Assembly (NCBI GenBank): GCA_958295785.1
Contig: OY282377.1
Span: 3,598,896 to 3,662,895 of the forward strand
DNA length: 64,000 nucleotides
Direction: 5' to 3'
Origin: an uncultured Latescibacterota bacterium
Lineage (GTDB): Bacteria > Latescibacterota > UBA2968
Position numbers and translations under genes: made by a program. Below the pieces are notes generated by a model that was not told where the DNA came from, ran no database searches, and saw only the letters and a program-made list of their open reading frames with translations. This document shows, piece by piece, positions 24,964 to 34,322 of the stretch. Position 1 is the first letter of the stretch. Each line of letters starts with the position of its first letter.

Positions 24964-26502
24964 ATGAACCAAAAAGCAATAGAAAATGAAATACAAGCCA
25001 TATTGAACGAACTCTCTCAAGCGTTCTCGGTTGCAAAAGAGCCGGATGTTAGAGAACAGCTATCGTCAGAAATTGAAACGGAACAATTTAGGATTGACAA
25101 GCGGTTAAGGCGGGACAATCCATTTCGGGAGAGCCAATCTGCCCTGCAACGTGCGGAGAACGAGTTAGCGGAAAACATCGCCACAATAGATCGGTTGGAG
25201 CGCGACTTTCAATACTTCCAAGCCTTGGCAAAACAAACAAACTCTCGGATTGATGAAGCGTATTGGTTGGCGGAGTTCAAAAAACTCAAAGAGAATCAAA
25301 CAGATAATCAGAATTTTACTAACCTTGTCCTCAGAGAACTATTTCAAACACCCACAATAGCAGAAAAAGTGCTGAAACAGAAAATTCACGAGGAACAATT
25401 CATTTGTCGGACACTTTTATTGCAACAATGGCGAAAATTATTAGACGAACAATTTGCCAAATGGGAAATAGAGACCATCCAAAAGTATCGGCGAAAACTA
25501 TTGGACAGACTGCGGGAATGGCTCGAAAAACTCCAACTGCTCGCAGACACGTTGGACGAGTTATCTATCGAACCCGGTTTGTTATTCGATTTGTCAAAGG
25601 ACAACCTAACCCTGTCGGATATTGAACAACTGAAAAAGTGGGTCTCGTACATCTCACGAGATGAAGGGGTCAAAGCGTTGTGCGACCTGATGGGTCGTCT
25701 CCGTCGCGCCGAGCAAACCAAGCGACAAGAACTCGTCAAGACCGTATCCACCGTTGCGGAATACGTGCCAGACATCAACTCGAGAGAAGAAATCATAGGC
25801 ATCTACTTGGGGAAAGACATTGAACACGCGCTCCCACAGGAAATCGCCTTATTGTCGGACGATGAGACCGCGATATTATTCGACATGAAATTCGTGGAAG
25901 GCCGGTTGATGTGTTTTGAAATGGAAGGGATGCAGGCGCGTTCTTATGACGTTGAAGAAGAAATCGTGATTGAGGTTGAAGAGGAAGAAAAGTTAGGCCC
26001 TATCATCATCTGCGTTGACACCAGCGGTTCTATGCACGGCATGCCTGAAACCATAGCTAAAGCCGTCACCTTATTTATGGCAACGCGCGCCATCTCTCAA
26101 AAGCGCAATTGTTTCTTGATCAATTTTTCTACTGGGATAGAAACATTGGATTTGTCGGGACAAATTGGGATGGGCGAGGTAATTGCGTTTTTGCAGCGTT
26201 CTTTCCACGGCGGCACCGATGTCGGCCCTGCACTGACCCATGCCCTCCAAATGATGACCGATAAAAACTATGAACAGTCCGACCTGCTCATCATTTCGGA
26301 TTTTATCCTGGCTTCGTTGCCCGAATCCTTGTATGAACAAATCTCAAATGCCAAAGCGAATAAAAACCGATTTTATTCTTTGTCTATCGGGGACTTGTTC
26401 TTGAGCAAGCGGTTGCGAGAGGTCTTTGACGATGAATGGGTTTACAACCCGAGCACTTCCAGCATCCGCTCGATTCAAAATGTCGCAAGTGCGATTTCGT
26501 AG
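24964..26502 (+). CDS. ViaA-like VWA-domain protein
   Basis: A 512-residue protein whose N-terminal two thirds are helical (coiled-coil stretches such as LQRAENELAENIATIDRLER) and whose C-terminus is a von Willebrand A domain. The MIDAS motif DTSGSMHG is at about 350-357, with the later ligands in FHGGTDVGPAL and IISDFIL. This is the architecture of ViaA/CoxE partners of MoxR ATPases. With the upstream RavA-like ATPase it would form a chaperone-like complex acting on membrane or redox proteins, or a defence-related remodelling pair. The target is unknown. Confidence 0.85.
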   Translation: MNQKAIENEIQAILNELSQAFSVAKEPDVREQLSSEIETEQFRIDKRLRRDNPFRESQSALQRAENELAENIATIDRLERDFQYFQALAKQTNSRIDEAYWLAEFKKLKENQTDNQNFTNLVLRELFQTPTIAEKVLKQKIHEEQFICRTLLLQQWRKLLDEQFAKWEIETIQKYRRKLLDRLREWLEKLQLLADTLDELSIEPGLLFDLSKDNLTLSDIEQLKKWVSYISRDEGVKALCDLMGRLRRAEQTKRQELVKTVSTVAEYVPDINSREEIIGIYLGKDIEHALPQEIALLSDDETAILFDMKFVEGRLMCFEMEGMQARSYDVEEEIVIEVEEEEKLGPIIICVDTSGSMHGMPETIAKAVTLFMATRAISQKRNCFLINFSTGIETLDLSGQIGMGEVIAFLQRSFHGGTDVGPALTHALQMMTDKNYEQSDLLIISDFILASLPESLYEQISNAKANKNRFYSLSIGDLFLSKRLREVFDDEWVYNPSTSSIRSIQNVASAIS

Positions 26503-26513
26503 TCTCCGTTCAC

Positions 26514-26542
26514 CATCACCCCAACACAGAGGATTTGTTATG
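26514..26542 (+). repeat. 29-bp direct repeat, copy 2 (before fmdB-like gene)
   Basis: Exact copy of 23205-23233, containing the ribosome site and start codon of the FmdB-like gene. This copy is likely the ancestral one, with the RavA/ViaA cassette inserted upstream. Confidence 0.9.
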
Positions 26543-26845
26543 CCGACGTATGAATATGCGTGTACCGCATGCGAGTATGAATTTGAAGCCTTTCACGCCA
26601 TCACCGCGGACCCCATTCGCCAGTGTCCCGAATGCGGGGAGCGCGAAGTTGAACGCCTCATCAGCGGCGGCGCAGGTCTCATCTTTAAGGGATCGGGTTT
26701 TTACATCACCGACTACCGCAGCGACGGATACAAAGAAGCGGCAAAAAAAGACAAGGAAGCAGAGCGCGGCAAAAAATCGGACGACAAAAAATCGAAGTCC
26801 AAAAAGACATCCGACGCCAAAAGTTCAGACACCAAAGCCGCGTAA
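26540..26845 (+). CDS. FmdB-family zinc-ribbon protein
   Basis: A 101-residue protein starting MPTYEYACTACEYEFE, with the CxxC...CPxCG zinc ribbon (C8, C11 and CPECGE at about 34-37) and the following RLISGGAGLIFKGSGFYITD, the conserved core of the FmdB/CxxC_CxxC_SSSS family of putative regulators. The tail is very rich in Lys, Asp and Ser (KKSDDKKSKSKKTSDAKS). AGAGGA precedes ATG 26540 within the 29-bp repeat. Confidence 0.88.
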   Translation: MPTYEYACTACEYEFEAFHAITADPIRQCPECGEREVERLISGGAGLIFKGSGFYITDYRSDGYKEAAKKDKEAERGKKSDDKKSKSKKTSDAKSSDTKAA

Positions 26846-27080
26846 GCATTAAAAGCAAAAAATGAGCAACGGTAGGGCCTTACCCCCTTCGACAAACTCG
26901 AGGCGTGCAGGATCTAAGTGCGGCACTCGTTGGGCTGGTTGCTGAACTGGGCGGAGCAATCGAAACGGGTCGAGCGAGGAAGCAACGATCATCTGTATCT
27001 GGAGAATCAAATCCGGAACACAAATTTGCCCGCAACACCGCTACAATCGGGGAGGCCGTTGCCCATGAGAGGACGATGGG
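26846..27080. other. Spacer before the split methyltransferase gene
   Basis: No convincing gene. Two short open frames (26905 and 26918) have no motif and conflict with each other. The end (GAGGA at about 27066) is the ribosome site of the methyltransferase gene. Confidence 0.5.
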
Positions 27081-27597
27081 ATGGATTTTGTAAATCAAAT
27101 TATTTGCGGCAATTGCGAAGACGTATTGAAAAATTTGCCCGATAACGCCGTCGATCTCATCTTCACGTCTCCCCCGTATGCGGATCGCAGAGCAATGACT
27201 TATGGTGGCGTCAAGCCGGGGGACTATGTCAATTGGTTTCTCCCCAAAGCCGAACAATTCTTGCGCGTCTTAAAACCCACCGGAACCTTTGTTCTCAATA
27301 TCAAAGAACGGACTGTCAACGGTGAACGCCATACGTATGTCATAGAATTGATTTTGAAGATGCGAGAACAAGGGTGGTTGTGGACAGAAGAATTTATGTG
27401 GCACAAGAAAAATTCCTATCCGGGAAAATGGCCCAATCGCTTTCGAGATTCATGGGAAAGACTCTTGCAGTTTAACAAACACCGAAAATTTCGGATGTGC
27501 CAAGAAGCCGTTATGGTGCCAGTCGGGAACTGGGCAAAGAAGCGGTTGAACAATTTGAGCGAAACCGATAAAAAAAGGGAATTATATACTTGACAAC

Positions 27598-27825
27598 CTA
27601 AATTTTCTTGTTTCGGATCGCCCGTTCCCGTTCACTGTCAAGCGTCCACCTATCACAAAACGCCTCAACCTGCTCGGGAAGTGGTCGCCCTGTTTCATCC
27701 TTGTAAATCGCGTGGTAAGCCCTATTGGAATTGAACGGAGGATCAAGGGAGATAAGATCAACGCTTGATGCCCTCATTTCCTGTTGCATGATGGTCATAC
27801 AATCGCCAGAATAAAGTTTGTTCAT
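27598..27825 (-). pseudogene. Passenger DNA methyltransferase fragment inside the IS1595 element
   Basis: A 75-residue product, MNKLYSGDCMTIMQQEMRAS followed by SVDLISLDPPFNSNRAYHAI, is the N-terminus of a beta-class methyltransferase with catalytic DPPF, ending 20 bp before the IS end. The SAM-binding half is absent. Its ATG overlaps the transposase stop (ATGA), so it was translated with it. Some IS1595 elements carry passenger methyltransferases; this one has been truncated. Confidence 0.8.
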
Positions 27826-28763
27826 GCAACCGCCTCACTTGCTACAAGTTGCTTGTAAGTCAACCGTGCGCCCATCGCCATATTCAACATATCATCAACC
27901 CGACTTAAGGTATCACCCTTTTTTCGATTGATGCGAAACACGCAAGCATTCAGGTCCTTTTGCATGTGTTTGTCTGACCAGTGGTGATGAATACCCATAT
28001 AGACACGCTTAACCAGTGCCCACAAACTCTCAATGGAGTTCGTATGGACCCCATCGCGTTCATATTCGTCGGCAGAATGATTGATTTGTTCCACTTCGTA
28101 ATCATCCCTCAATGCGCCGTATGCGCTGTTCTCGTCTGCATGAATAGTTGCGCCCGTCAAGACCCGGTTCAACATCTTCTCGTGTAATGTTGCCCCTTTT
28201 GCGTCCTGCACATGAACCGCCATTACCTCACCATCTTCCCCTTTTTCCCGCATTCCGAAAGCAACCGATTTACCTACTGTTCCGCGACCAGCATTCAACT
28301 TTTTGGATTTATGTTTGTTCTTTTCTTTCCCACCGATGTAGGTTTCATCAATTTCAACGATACCAGACAGAAAATCATCATCATCATCTTTGTTGCCAAA
28401 AGCGTTTCGTATTCTTTGAAGCATAAACCAAGCGGTCTTTTGCGTTGTACCGATCATTTTTGCCAACTGAACGCTTGAAATACCTTTTGAGTGGTTCGTT
28501 TCAATCCATATTGCGGCGAACCATTTAGGCAACATCTTGATTTTAGACTTGCCAAACATCGTTCCGTAAATCATATGAAAATTACGCCCACAATCCGAGC
28601 ACCTATACGCCAAATCAGAACGACGATAGATTTTTCCCATACTACCACAATGCGGACAAGACTCGCCATCCTTAAAGCGGATCTTTTCAAGGTGCAAAAT
28701 ACACGCTTCAGGCGTGGCAAACTTCTGTGTGAACGCGACGAAACTAAGCTGCTTTGCCATCAT
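27822..28763 (-). CDS. IS1595-family (ISXO2-like) transposase
   Basis: A 313-residue protein with an N-terminal zinc ribbon (CPHCGSMGKIYRRSDLAYRC then SDCGRNFH), a helix-turn-helix, and the ISXO2-like DDE/DDN-type catalytic domain: EIDETYIGGKEKNKHK, then TIHADENSAYGAL, then GVHTNSIESLWALVKR. These hold the acidic and Asn residues of the family. It appears intact. It cuts and pastes the element by recognising the AT-rich inverted ends. Confidence 0.93.
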   Translation of the reverse strand: MMAKQLSFVAFTQKFATPEACILHLEKIRFKDGESCPHCGSMGKIYRRSDLAYRCSDCGRNFHMIYGTMFGKSKIKMLPKWFAAIWIETNHSKGISSVQLAKMIGTTQKTAWFMLQRIRNAFGNKDDDDDFLSGIVEIDETYIGGKEKNKHKSKKLNAGRGTVGKSVAFGMREKGEDGEVMAVHVQDAKGATLHEKMLNRVLTGATIHADENSAYGALRDDYEVEQINHSADEYERDGVHTNSIESLWALVKRVYMGIHHHWSDKHMQKDLNACVFRINRKKGDTLSRVDDMLNMAMGARLTYKQLVASEAVA

Positions 28764-29332
28764 AACCCCCTTGTTAATTCGTAACTTGTAACTTGTATAA
28801 ATATAACAAGAAAGTTTAGGTTGTCAAGTATATAATTCCCTAAAAAAAGGGATGAATCGAAAGCCGAGAGTGGATTTGGCAAAAATGTGTCCAATTGGGT
28901 GGGCAGAGACAAAGTGTATCCCACAAACGTCATCCATCTCGCAACGGAATGTTCCAATCGCAATCACAGCGCGGCCTTTCCCGAAGATTTGCCGGCGTGG
29001 TTCATCAAACTCTTTACGCAGGCAGATGATATGGTATTGGATCCATTTATCGGTTCGGGAACAACCGCCGTGGCCGCCAAACAATTAAAACGCAACTACA
29101 TCGGCATCGATACCAACGAAGAATATTGTCGGCAAGCGAGAAAGAGAATCCTGAAAGTTCAGCCTCGTTTATTTGATTGACGAGTCATGCAACCTTCAAC
29201 GCAGAGATCAGCCATGAAACCGTTGTCCTTCAATGCAGTAAACCAATTCGTAAAATCTGGAGGTGGCAAAGCCACTCCTACCCCTTTGAATTGATCACAC
29301 CACCATTTCACCCAACAGGAGATTCTCACACA

Positions 29333-31252
29333 ATGGGCAAAGTCATTGGCATTGACTTGGGAACCACCAACTCGTGTGTCGCCGTGATGGAAGGCGGCGA
29401 TCCCGTGGTCATCCCAAATTCCGAAGGGGGGCGCACCACGCCCTCAATTGTCGCATTCGTGCAAGACGGAGAACGCCTCGTCGGTCAGGTTGCCAAACGC
29501 CAGGCCGTGACCAACCCGGGCAAAACCATTTATTCCATCAAGCGGTTTATGGGCCGCCGCCGCGACGAGGTGAGCACGGAAATTTCCGAAGTGCCCTACG
29601 CGGTCGTGGGCGACGCCAATGGGTTGGCGTCTGTGCAACTCGACGATAATACGTACACGCCGCCCGAGATCTCGGCGATGGTGCTTCAAAAAATGAAGCA
29701 AACCGCCGAAGACTATCTCGGCGAATCCGTCACAGAGGCCGTCATTACCGTGCCCGCCTATTTCAACGACGCACAGCGGCAGGCCACCAAAGACGCGGGC
29801 AAAATTGCGGGCCTCGGGGTGTCGCGCATTGTCAACGAACCCACCGCTGCCTCCCTCGCGTATGGCTTGGACAAAAAGAGCGAGGAAAAAATCGCGGTGT
29901 ACGACTTGGGCGGCGGCACATTTGACGTATCCATCCTCGAACTCGGCGATGGCGTCTTTGAAGTCAAATCCACCCATGGCGACACGCATTTGGGCGGCGA
30001 TGACTTTGATCAGCGCGTCATTGACCACCTGGCCGAGGAATTTTTAAAAGAAAACAGCGTGGATTTGCGCCAAGACCCCATGGCCTTGCAACGCTTAAAA
30101 GAAGCCGCGGAAAAAGCCAAGTGCGAACTGTCGAGCTCCGCATCCACGGATATCAACCTGCCATTTATCACCGCCGATGCGTCCGGGCCAAAGCACCTCA
30201 ACGTCACCTTGTCGCGCGCCCGGTTTGAGCAACTCGTGGACGACCTCGTTCAGCGCACCAAACAGCCCTGCATCCAAGCCATTCAAGACGCCGGGCTTTC
30301 GGCTTCGGATATCGACGAAGTGATCCTCGTGGGCGGCTCCACGCGCATTCCCAAAGTGCAAGAAGTCGTGGCAGAAGTTTTCGGCAAAGAGCCGAACAAG
30401 GGCGTCAATCCCGATGAAGTCGTCGCCATTGGCGCGGCCATTCAAGCGGGCGTGCTCTCGGGCGATGTGACCGATGTGCTCCTGCTCGACGTGACCCCAC
30501 TCTCGCTGGGCATTGAAACCCTCGGCGGCGTGATGACGCGCCTCATCAACCGCAACACCACCATTCCCACGAACAAGAACGAAGTGTTTTCAACCGCGGC
30601 CGACAGCCAGCCCTCGGTGGAAATCCACGTCTTGCAGGGCGAACGCGATATGGCGCTGGACAACCGCACCATTGGTCGCTTCCACCTGGATGGCATTCCA
30701 CCTGCGCCGCGCGGCGTGCCGCAAATTGAAGTGACGTTTGACATCGACGCCAATGGCATTCTCAATGTCTCGGCCAAAGACAAGGGCACGGGCAAAGAGC
30801 AGAACATCCGCATTGAAGCCTCGTCTGGGCTGTCCGACGCGGAAATTGACAAAATGGTCAAAGACGCCCAAACCAATGCGGCCGAAGACAAGAAGAAGCG
30901 CGAAGGCGTGGAAACCAAAAACACAGCCGAGCAGCAGGTGCATCAAACCGAGAAACAGATGGAAGAAATGGGCGACAAAGTCAGCGACGCCTCAAAAGCC
31001 AAAGTGACCGAAGCCGTCGACAAAGTCAAAGAAGCCCTCAAGGGCGACAATGTCGATGCGATCAAATCGGCCAATGACAACCTCACCCAAGTGTGGCATC
31101 AAGTTGCGAGTGAACTCTATCAACAAGCCTCGGCAGAAGGCGCGCCCCAAAGTCCACCTGGCGGCGAACCGGGTGGAACAGAAGGCCAAAAGCAAAGCGA
31201 TGACGGGGTCGTGGATGCGGATTTTGAAGTGGTCGATGACAAGAAGAAGTAA
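29333..31252 (+). CDS. dnaK: Chaperone DnaK (Hsp70)
   Basis: A 639-residue Hsp70. It starts [20 protein letters not shown] (phosphate 1), has [19 protein letters not shown] (phosphate 2), [14 protein letters not shown] (adenosine) and the substrate-binding domain with [14 protein letters not shown] and NRNTTIPT, ending in an acidic lid tail, [14 protein letters not shown]. It refolds proteins with DnaJ and GrpE, neither of which is in the window. AGGAGA lies 10 bases before ATG 29333. A hairpin terminator follows directly. No CIRCE element is evident upstream. Confidence 0.97.
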   Translation: MGKVIGIDLGTTNSCVAVMEGGDPVVIPNSEGGRTTPSIVAFVQDGERLVGQVAKRQAVTNPGKTIYSIKRFMGRRRDEVSTEISEVPYAVVGDANGLASVQLDDNTYTPPEISAMVLQKMKQTAEDYLGESVTEAVITVPAYFNDAQRQATKDAGKIAGLGVSRIVNEPTAASLAYGLDKKSEEKIAVYDLGGGTFDVSILELGDGVFEVKSTHGDTHLGGDDFDQRVIDHLAEEFLKENSVDLRQDPMALQRLKEAAEKAKCELSSSASTDINLPFITADASGPKHLNVTLSRARFEQLVDDLVQRTKQPCIQAIQDAGLSASDIDEVILVGGSTRIPKVQEVVAEVFGKEPNKGVNPDEVVAIGAAIQAGVLSGDVTDVLLLDVTPLSLGIETLGGVMTRLINRNTTIPTNKNEVFSTAADSQPSVEIHVLQGERDMALDNRTIGRFHLDGIPPAPRGVPQIEVTFDIDANGILNVSAKDKGTGKEQNIRIEASSGLSDAEIDKMVKDAQTNAAEDKKKREGVETKNTAEQQVHQTEKQMEEMGDKVSDASKAKVTEAVDKVKEALKGDNVDAIKSANDNLTQVWHQVASELYQQASAEGAPQSPPGGEPGGTEGQKQSDDGVVDADFEVVDDKKK

Positions 31253-31278
31253 GCAACCGCCAAATCCCATCACAAAAT

Positions 31279-31306
31279 GCCGAGGGCAAAAGCTCTCGGC
31301 GTTTTT
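31279..31306 (+). terminator. dnaK terminator (repeat copy T1)
   Basis: The stem GCCGAGGGC/GCTCTCGGC around AAAA is followed by GTTTTTG. The same hairpin with flanks recurs at 31924 and 34323, marking the borders of the rearranged block. Confidence 0.85.
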
Positions 31307-31312
31307 GGTCGT

Positions 31313-31513
31313 GTGGGCATCGGAATACAAGACCTATGGGAAGTTCGTTGCAAACTCAGCGACAGGCGTATTGTGCGAATTTTGTTTAGCGTAGAAGGTG
31401 GCGATATGGTACTATTGCACGGCTTTTTCAAGAAGACTCGAAGAACACCGCGTTCTGCTTTGAAGTTGGCACAAGACCGAAAAAATCTATGGCAAAAGGG
31501 GAGAAAAGCATGA
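31313..31513 (+). pseudogene. Truncated HigB-like (phage Gp49/RelE-type) toxin, copy 1
   Basis: The frame GIQDLWEVRCKLSDRRIVRI, LFSVEGG then LLHGFFKKTRRTPRSALKLA is the C-terminal two thirds of phage-derived Gp49-like HigB toxins. About 45 N-terminal residues are missing: homology starts right after the dnaK terminator. Copy 2 is at 34357. It overlaps the antitoxin fragment start by ATGA. Confidence 0.8.
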
Positions 31514-31737
31514 ATAAGTATCGCGGCAGCAATTTTGATGATTTTTTACAAGAAGAAGGCATGCTTGAGGAAGTATCAGCACATGCACAAAAGCGGTTGG
31601 AGGCATTACAAGTTGAAGACATGCCCACTGACCCTAGCAACAGATTTTTACGCTGGCTTCAGCAATCTGCCAATCGCCTTTCTATGTTGATCGCTACGCT
31701 TTCTCGATGGTCACGCGGATGGCGCCCAAGGGTCTGA
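31510..31737 (+). pseudogene. HigA-like antitoxin remnant, copy 1
   Basis: MNKYRGSNFDDFLQEEGMLE and EVSAHAQKRLEAL are the standard N-terminus of XRE-type HigA antitoxins. The helix-turn-helix that should follow is absent: the frame jumps to DPSNRFLRWLQQSANRLSM, which looks like the very C-terminus, and then reads antisense into the end of the SH3 lipoprotein fragment. The module is dead. Copy 2 at 38301-38528 is nearly identical. Confidence 0.7.
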
Positions 31738-31905
31738 TGAACAAAAACCTGACGGATTTACCCCGTGCGTCAAACCCGCCTTTGCCCGCATCGCGGCTCG
31801 ACAATTCCCGCATAAAATTTGCAATCCACGTCGCGTCTCGTTTCCATTGCGGCACGGCATTGCGGACAAATGTTCGCACCCATGCCGCATTGCGATTCAC
31901 GTCCG
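31694..31905 (-). pseudogene. 3' fragment of the SH3 lipoprotein gene (duplicate)
   Basis: It encodes DVNRNAAWVRTFVRNAVPQW and on to LGAIRVTIEKA, almost identical to the C-terminus of the complete gene at 38485-39273. It ends where a second copy of the dnaK terminator begins, so it is a by-product of the block duplication and has no start. Confidence 0.9.
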
Positions 31906-31923
31906 CCAAATCCCATCACAAAA

Positions 31924-31951
31924 CGCCGAGGGCAAAAGCTCTCGGCGTTTT
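31924..31951 (+). terminator. Terminator hairpin, repeat copy T2
   Basis: CGCCGAGGGC AAAA GCTCTCGGCG then TTTTTG, with the same CAAATCCCATCACAAAA leader as T1. It now stands between the lipoprotein fragment and an AT-rich spacer. Confidence 0.8.
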
Positions 31952-32061
31952 TGCGTTCGAAATTATGTACTTGACAAAAAAGAAAAAAAATCATTTATAT
32001 GTTTATATATTTATATATCTGATATATAAATGACAATATGTTGCGGTACCGACTTGTATGA

Positions 32062-32067
32062 TATAAT
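32062..32067 (+). promoter_or_regulatory. Candidate -10 box of the SDH protease gene, cut off by an IS
   Basis: TATAAT lies 17 bases before ATGAT (32084-32088) with GGTGAAG between, in a very AT-rich spacer (31960-32080). ATGAT is the duplicated target of the IS at 32089-33180, and the protease gene resumes beyond the IS. So this looks like the original promoter and ribosome site, now 1.1 kb away. No clear -35 box. Confidence 0.5.
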
Positions 32068-32088
32068 AGACTGGTGAAGTAAAATGAT

Positions 32089-33180
32089 TAGGACTTACGC
32101 AATCACCATTGGAATATGAGGTGCTTTGAGTTGTTGTCTCAAGAAGTCAGCCACCCCCCGGTATTTGACTTGATAAATGGTTTGTCCTGTTTGATAGGCC
32201 ACCTGCGCGAGTCTTATCCAAACGAACATCGCACACCCAATATGATTTCGTACCATGCGTGCCAACCGACATGGACCCTTTTCAAGCCCGGTTACCTGTT
32301 TGACTTCGCGGTGAAATGGCTCAATTTTCCATCTTTGGTGACACACCTGTTGTACCACTGAAGAATCGTTTTGAGCATGGTCGTTAGTCACGACATACGC
32401 CGTGCGTCTGGCAGCAGACGCCACCCGGAATAATTTCACTTTGTGGTCTTTGGGGAACCCTCTGATTTTAATTGACTTGCCTTGTTTGCGTTGCGCTTTC
32501 GTCCAAGTTAAGCTATCTACGCGCTGGTAGGGGATTGTGCCTGCCTACTCGTCCACGCGCCGGTTCGTCTTGAGGGGACAATAATAGGTTTTTTGCATCT
32601 GCTCTATGTGTCGCATGACCGTTTTGGTCGCATACCAACTGTCCATCAAGACCCCGGTAAAAGGGAGGCGCTTCTGATAGACCAACCCAGAGAGCATGTC
32701 CTTGAGATGATCCAATTTGGTTTTGCCATCGCCTTGCGGGTCATAAATCCGATAGTCAATCAGCCAGAACCGATCCTGTTGCGGATTGACATAGACACAT
32801 GTGACCACCCCAATGCCATTGATGACGCCTTGGGCGTTGCCGCTATATTGACGACGCACTCACGCGATCTTGCGCGCGTGTCGCTTGTCTAAAACCGTGT
32901 CATCAAAGATCACATAGCCTTTAGGCGTCAGCGCGATGTGGTCTTTGACGTGTTCCCACACCAAGCGGGGTGGGATACGATCACCGGCGAGATAGCGGTT
33001 GATCATATCATGACTGAACCCTTCGCTATGGTCGGCGAAATGGGTCAGCGTATCGTTGAGGGGACTGCTAAGCAGATACTGACAGTAATCCAAACGCGTC
33101 GGGTGGCGCATTGACACCTCCTCAAAGTGATAAATTTTACGGAATTGCACCCTTTTTTAACTCAGCATGCGTAAGTCCTA
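32089..33180 (-). mobile_element. 1092-bp DDE-type IS (IS4/IS701-like), copy 1
   Basis: The ends are TAGGACTTACGCA and TGCGTAAGTCCTA. The flanks show a 5-bp duplication ATGAT (32084-32088 and 33181-33185), so the insertion fell exactly on the start codon of the downstream protease gene and the duplication rebuilt it. Copies 2 and 3 at 34559 and 37209 have the same length. Confidence 0.9.
32095..33111 (-). pseudogene. IS4/IS701-like transposase, copy 1, two in-frame stops
   Basis: One continuous 339-codon frame from ATG 33111 (after GAGGAGGTGTCA). It carries the DDE parts FDDTVLDKRHARKI, GVLMDSWYATKT and HQRWKIEPFHREVKQVTG. It is broken only by TGA at 32860-32862 and TAG at 32545-32547. No frameshifts are present, so inactivation by stops appears recent or suppressed. 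Confidence 0.85.
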
Positions 33181-34047
33181 ATGATTCCAATGTTAGACAA
33201 TACCATAAAAAATGAACTTACCAACCAGCTAACAAAAATTGAGCAACATTTTGATGGCAAGGTCGCATTTTATTATGGTGCGATTGAACCTGGGATTATA
33301 AAAATATTTCGGGATTTCATTGAAAAAATGGCTGAGTATGAAAAAAAGAAAGAGCTATTGATTTTTTTTCTCAACACACCCGGCGGCAGTGCAGAATCAG
33401 CCGAAAAGATGGTCGAGATTATCCGGTTTCATTTTTCTGAAGTTTACTTTGTTGTACCAGATTTTGCTCTATCGGCGGGAACGATATTGTGCATGTCTGG
33501 AGATCGAATTTATATGGACTACTCATCCTCATTAGGCCCCATTGATCCTCAAGTCCACAATGGAAAGGAGTGGGTGCCAGCTTTAGGATATTTGGATAAA
33601 GTGGCTGAGATGCTGGAAAAGGCAAAGGATGACAAATTAACGGAAGCTGAATTTTTGATTTTGCAGAATCAAGATTTGGCAGTTCTTAGCCGATATGAAC
33701 AAGCAAGGGATCTGACGGTTACTTTGCTAAAAAAATGGCTCGTTGAGTATAAATTCAATAATTGGACTGTCCATGAAACCAGCAAGAAAGGTCAACCCGT
33801 CACTAAAGAGGAGAAGCAACAGCGTGCGGAAGAAATTGCCAAGACGCTCGGAGATAACAAACGTTGGCATTCTCATGGTCGAATGATCGGGCCAGACACG
33901 CTTCAGAGTGTTCTCAGGTTGAAGATCGATGATTATTCAACAGATGGTGAGTTGCGACAACTCATCAGAAACTACAACGATCTCCTCACCCAATATATAG
34001 CCAGAGAGGGCTATCCATACTTTCTGCATTGCAGAGACTATTTTTGA
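33181..34047 (+). CDS. SDH-type serine protease (ClpP/crotonase fold)
   Basis: A 288-residue protein of the serine dehydrogenase proteinase family (ClpP-like fold). LLIFFLNTPGGSAESAEKMV supplies the oxyanion loop (65-70), and DFALSAGTILCMSGDRIYMD the nucleophile Ser98. The SSLGPIDPQ segment follows as in SppA/SDH proteins. No signal peptide or membrane helix, so it acts in the cytosol. Its promoter has been separated by the IS upstream, yet ATG 33181 was rebuilt by the target duplication; expression now depends on the IS end or readthrough. The gene is AT-rich compared with its surroundings. Confidence 0.85.
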   Translation: MIPMLDNTIKNELTNQLTKIEQHFDGKVAFYYGAIEPGIIKIFRDFIEKMAEYEKKKELLIFFLNTPGGSAESAEKMVEIIRFHFSEVYFVVPDFALSAGTILCMSGDRIYMDYSSSLGPIDPQVHNGKEWVPALGYLDKVAEMLEKAKDDKLTEAEFLILQNQDLAVLSRYEQARDLTVTLLKKWLVEYKFNNWTVHETSKKGQPVTKEEKQQRAEEIAKTLGDNKRWHSHGRMIGPDTLQSVLRLKIDDYSTDGELRQLIRNYNDLLTQYIAREGYPYFLHCRDYF

Positions 34048-34061
34048 GCGGGAGAGACGCT

Positions 34062-34268
34062 ATGAACTTAACAAGTCAAATTGAGAAACTGCGAGAAGAG
34101 TTTCCACCGCTGTCACCAAACTCTCAAGCAGGTACCGGCATTTTAGCAACGAATCACAAACGCCTCAGTGAGTTTTATGAATACATGAAGGCGAAAGGAT
34201 TGGTGAAATCTCCAACTTATGATTTGCCGCAAACCGATACCATTGGTCGAAATTTGGTGTGGCGTTAG
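34062..34268 (+). CDS. Small hypothetical protein downstream of SDH protease
   Basis: A 68-residue product, MNLTSQIEKLREEFPPLSPN to GRNLVWR. GGGAGAG lies 6-12 bases before ATG 34062, and the gap to the protease stop is 14 bp, so the two form an operon. No recognised domain; it could be a partner or regulator of the protease. Confidence 0.6.
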   Translation: MNLTSQIEKLREEFPPLSPNSQAGTGILATNHKRLSEFYEYMKAKGLVKSPTYDLPQTDTIGRNLVWR

Positions 34269-34322
34269 GTTTTTGTAGTGGTCAAAAAAAAAAGAAGTAG
34301 ACGCGGTCTGCAAAAATAAAAA

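Larger units (their letters stand above)
27577..28840 (-). mobile_element. IS1595-family insertion sequence with 8-bp target duplication
   Basis: The 1264-bp element has inverted ends GGGAATTATATACTTGACAA (left) and its complement (right) and is flanked by TAAAAAAA at 27569-27576 and 28841-28848. The 8-bp duplication is the IS1595 rule. It carries an ISXO2-type transposase gene and a short passenger methyltransferase fragment, both on the minus strand. Confidence 0.95.
27081..29180 (+). pseudogene. DNA methyltransferase gene split by an IS1595 element
   Basis: The 5' part (27081-27576) reads MDFVNQIICGNCEDVLKNLP, catalytic TSPPYADRRA and KPTGTFVLNIKER. The 3' part (28841-29180) reads KKRDESKAESGFGKNVSNWV then the SAM loop DPFIGSGTTAVA and a normal end, QPRLFD. 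Deleting the IS and one copy of the 8-bp duplication restores a single frame of about 277 residues across KKRDESK. This was a beta-class N4/N6 methyltransferase. Split as it is, the enzyme should be inactive: the two halves carry the catalytic and cofactor motifs separately. Confidence 0.9.

Noticed and set aside
26905-27093. Possible restriction endonuclease upstream of the split methyltransferase gene
   Set aside because: The frames are short, mutually exclusive and without a nuclease motif. The spacer may hold a remnant, but I cannot support it.
29181-29332. CIRCE or heat-shock promoter before dnaK
   Set aside because: No TTAGCACTC-type inverted repeat and no clear sigma-32-like boxes are visible in the spacer.
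32860-32862. Shared TGA in the IS transposases as selenocysteine
   Set aside because: The position is not a Cys in the family as far as I can recall (an acidic or hydrophobic residue is usual), and other stops (TAG) occur in the same frame. Inactivation is simpler.
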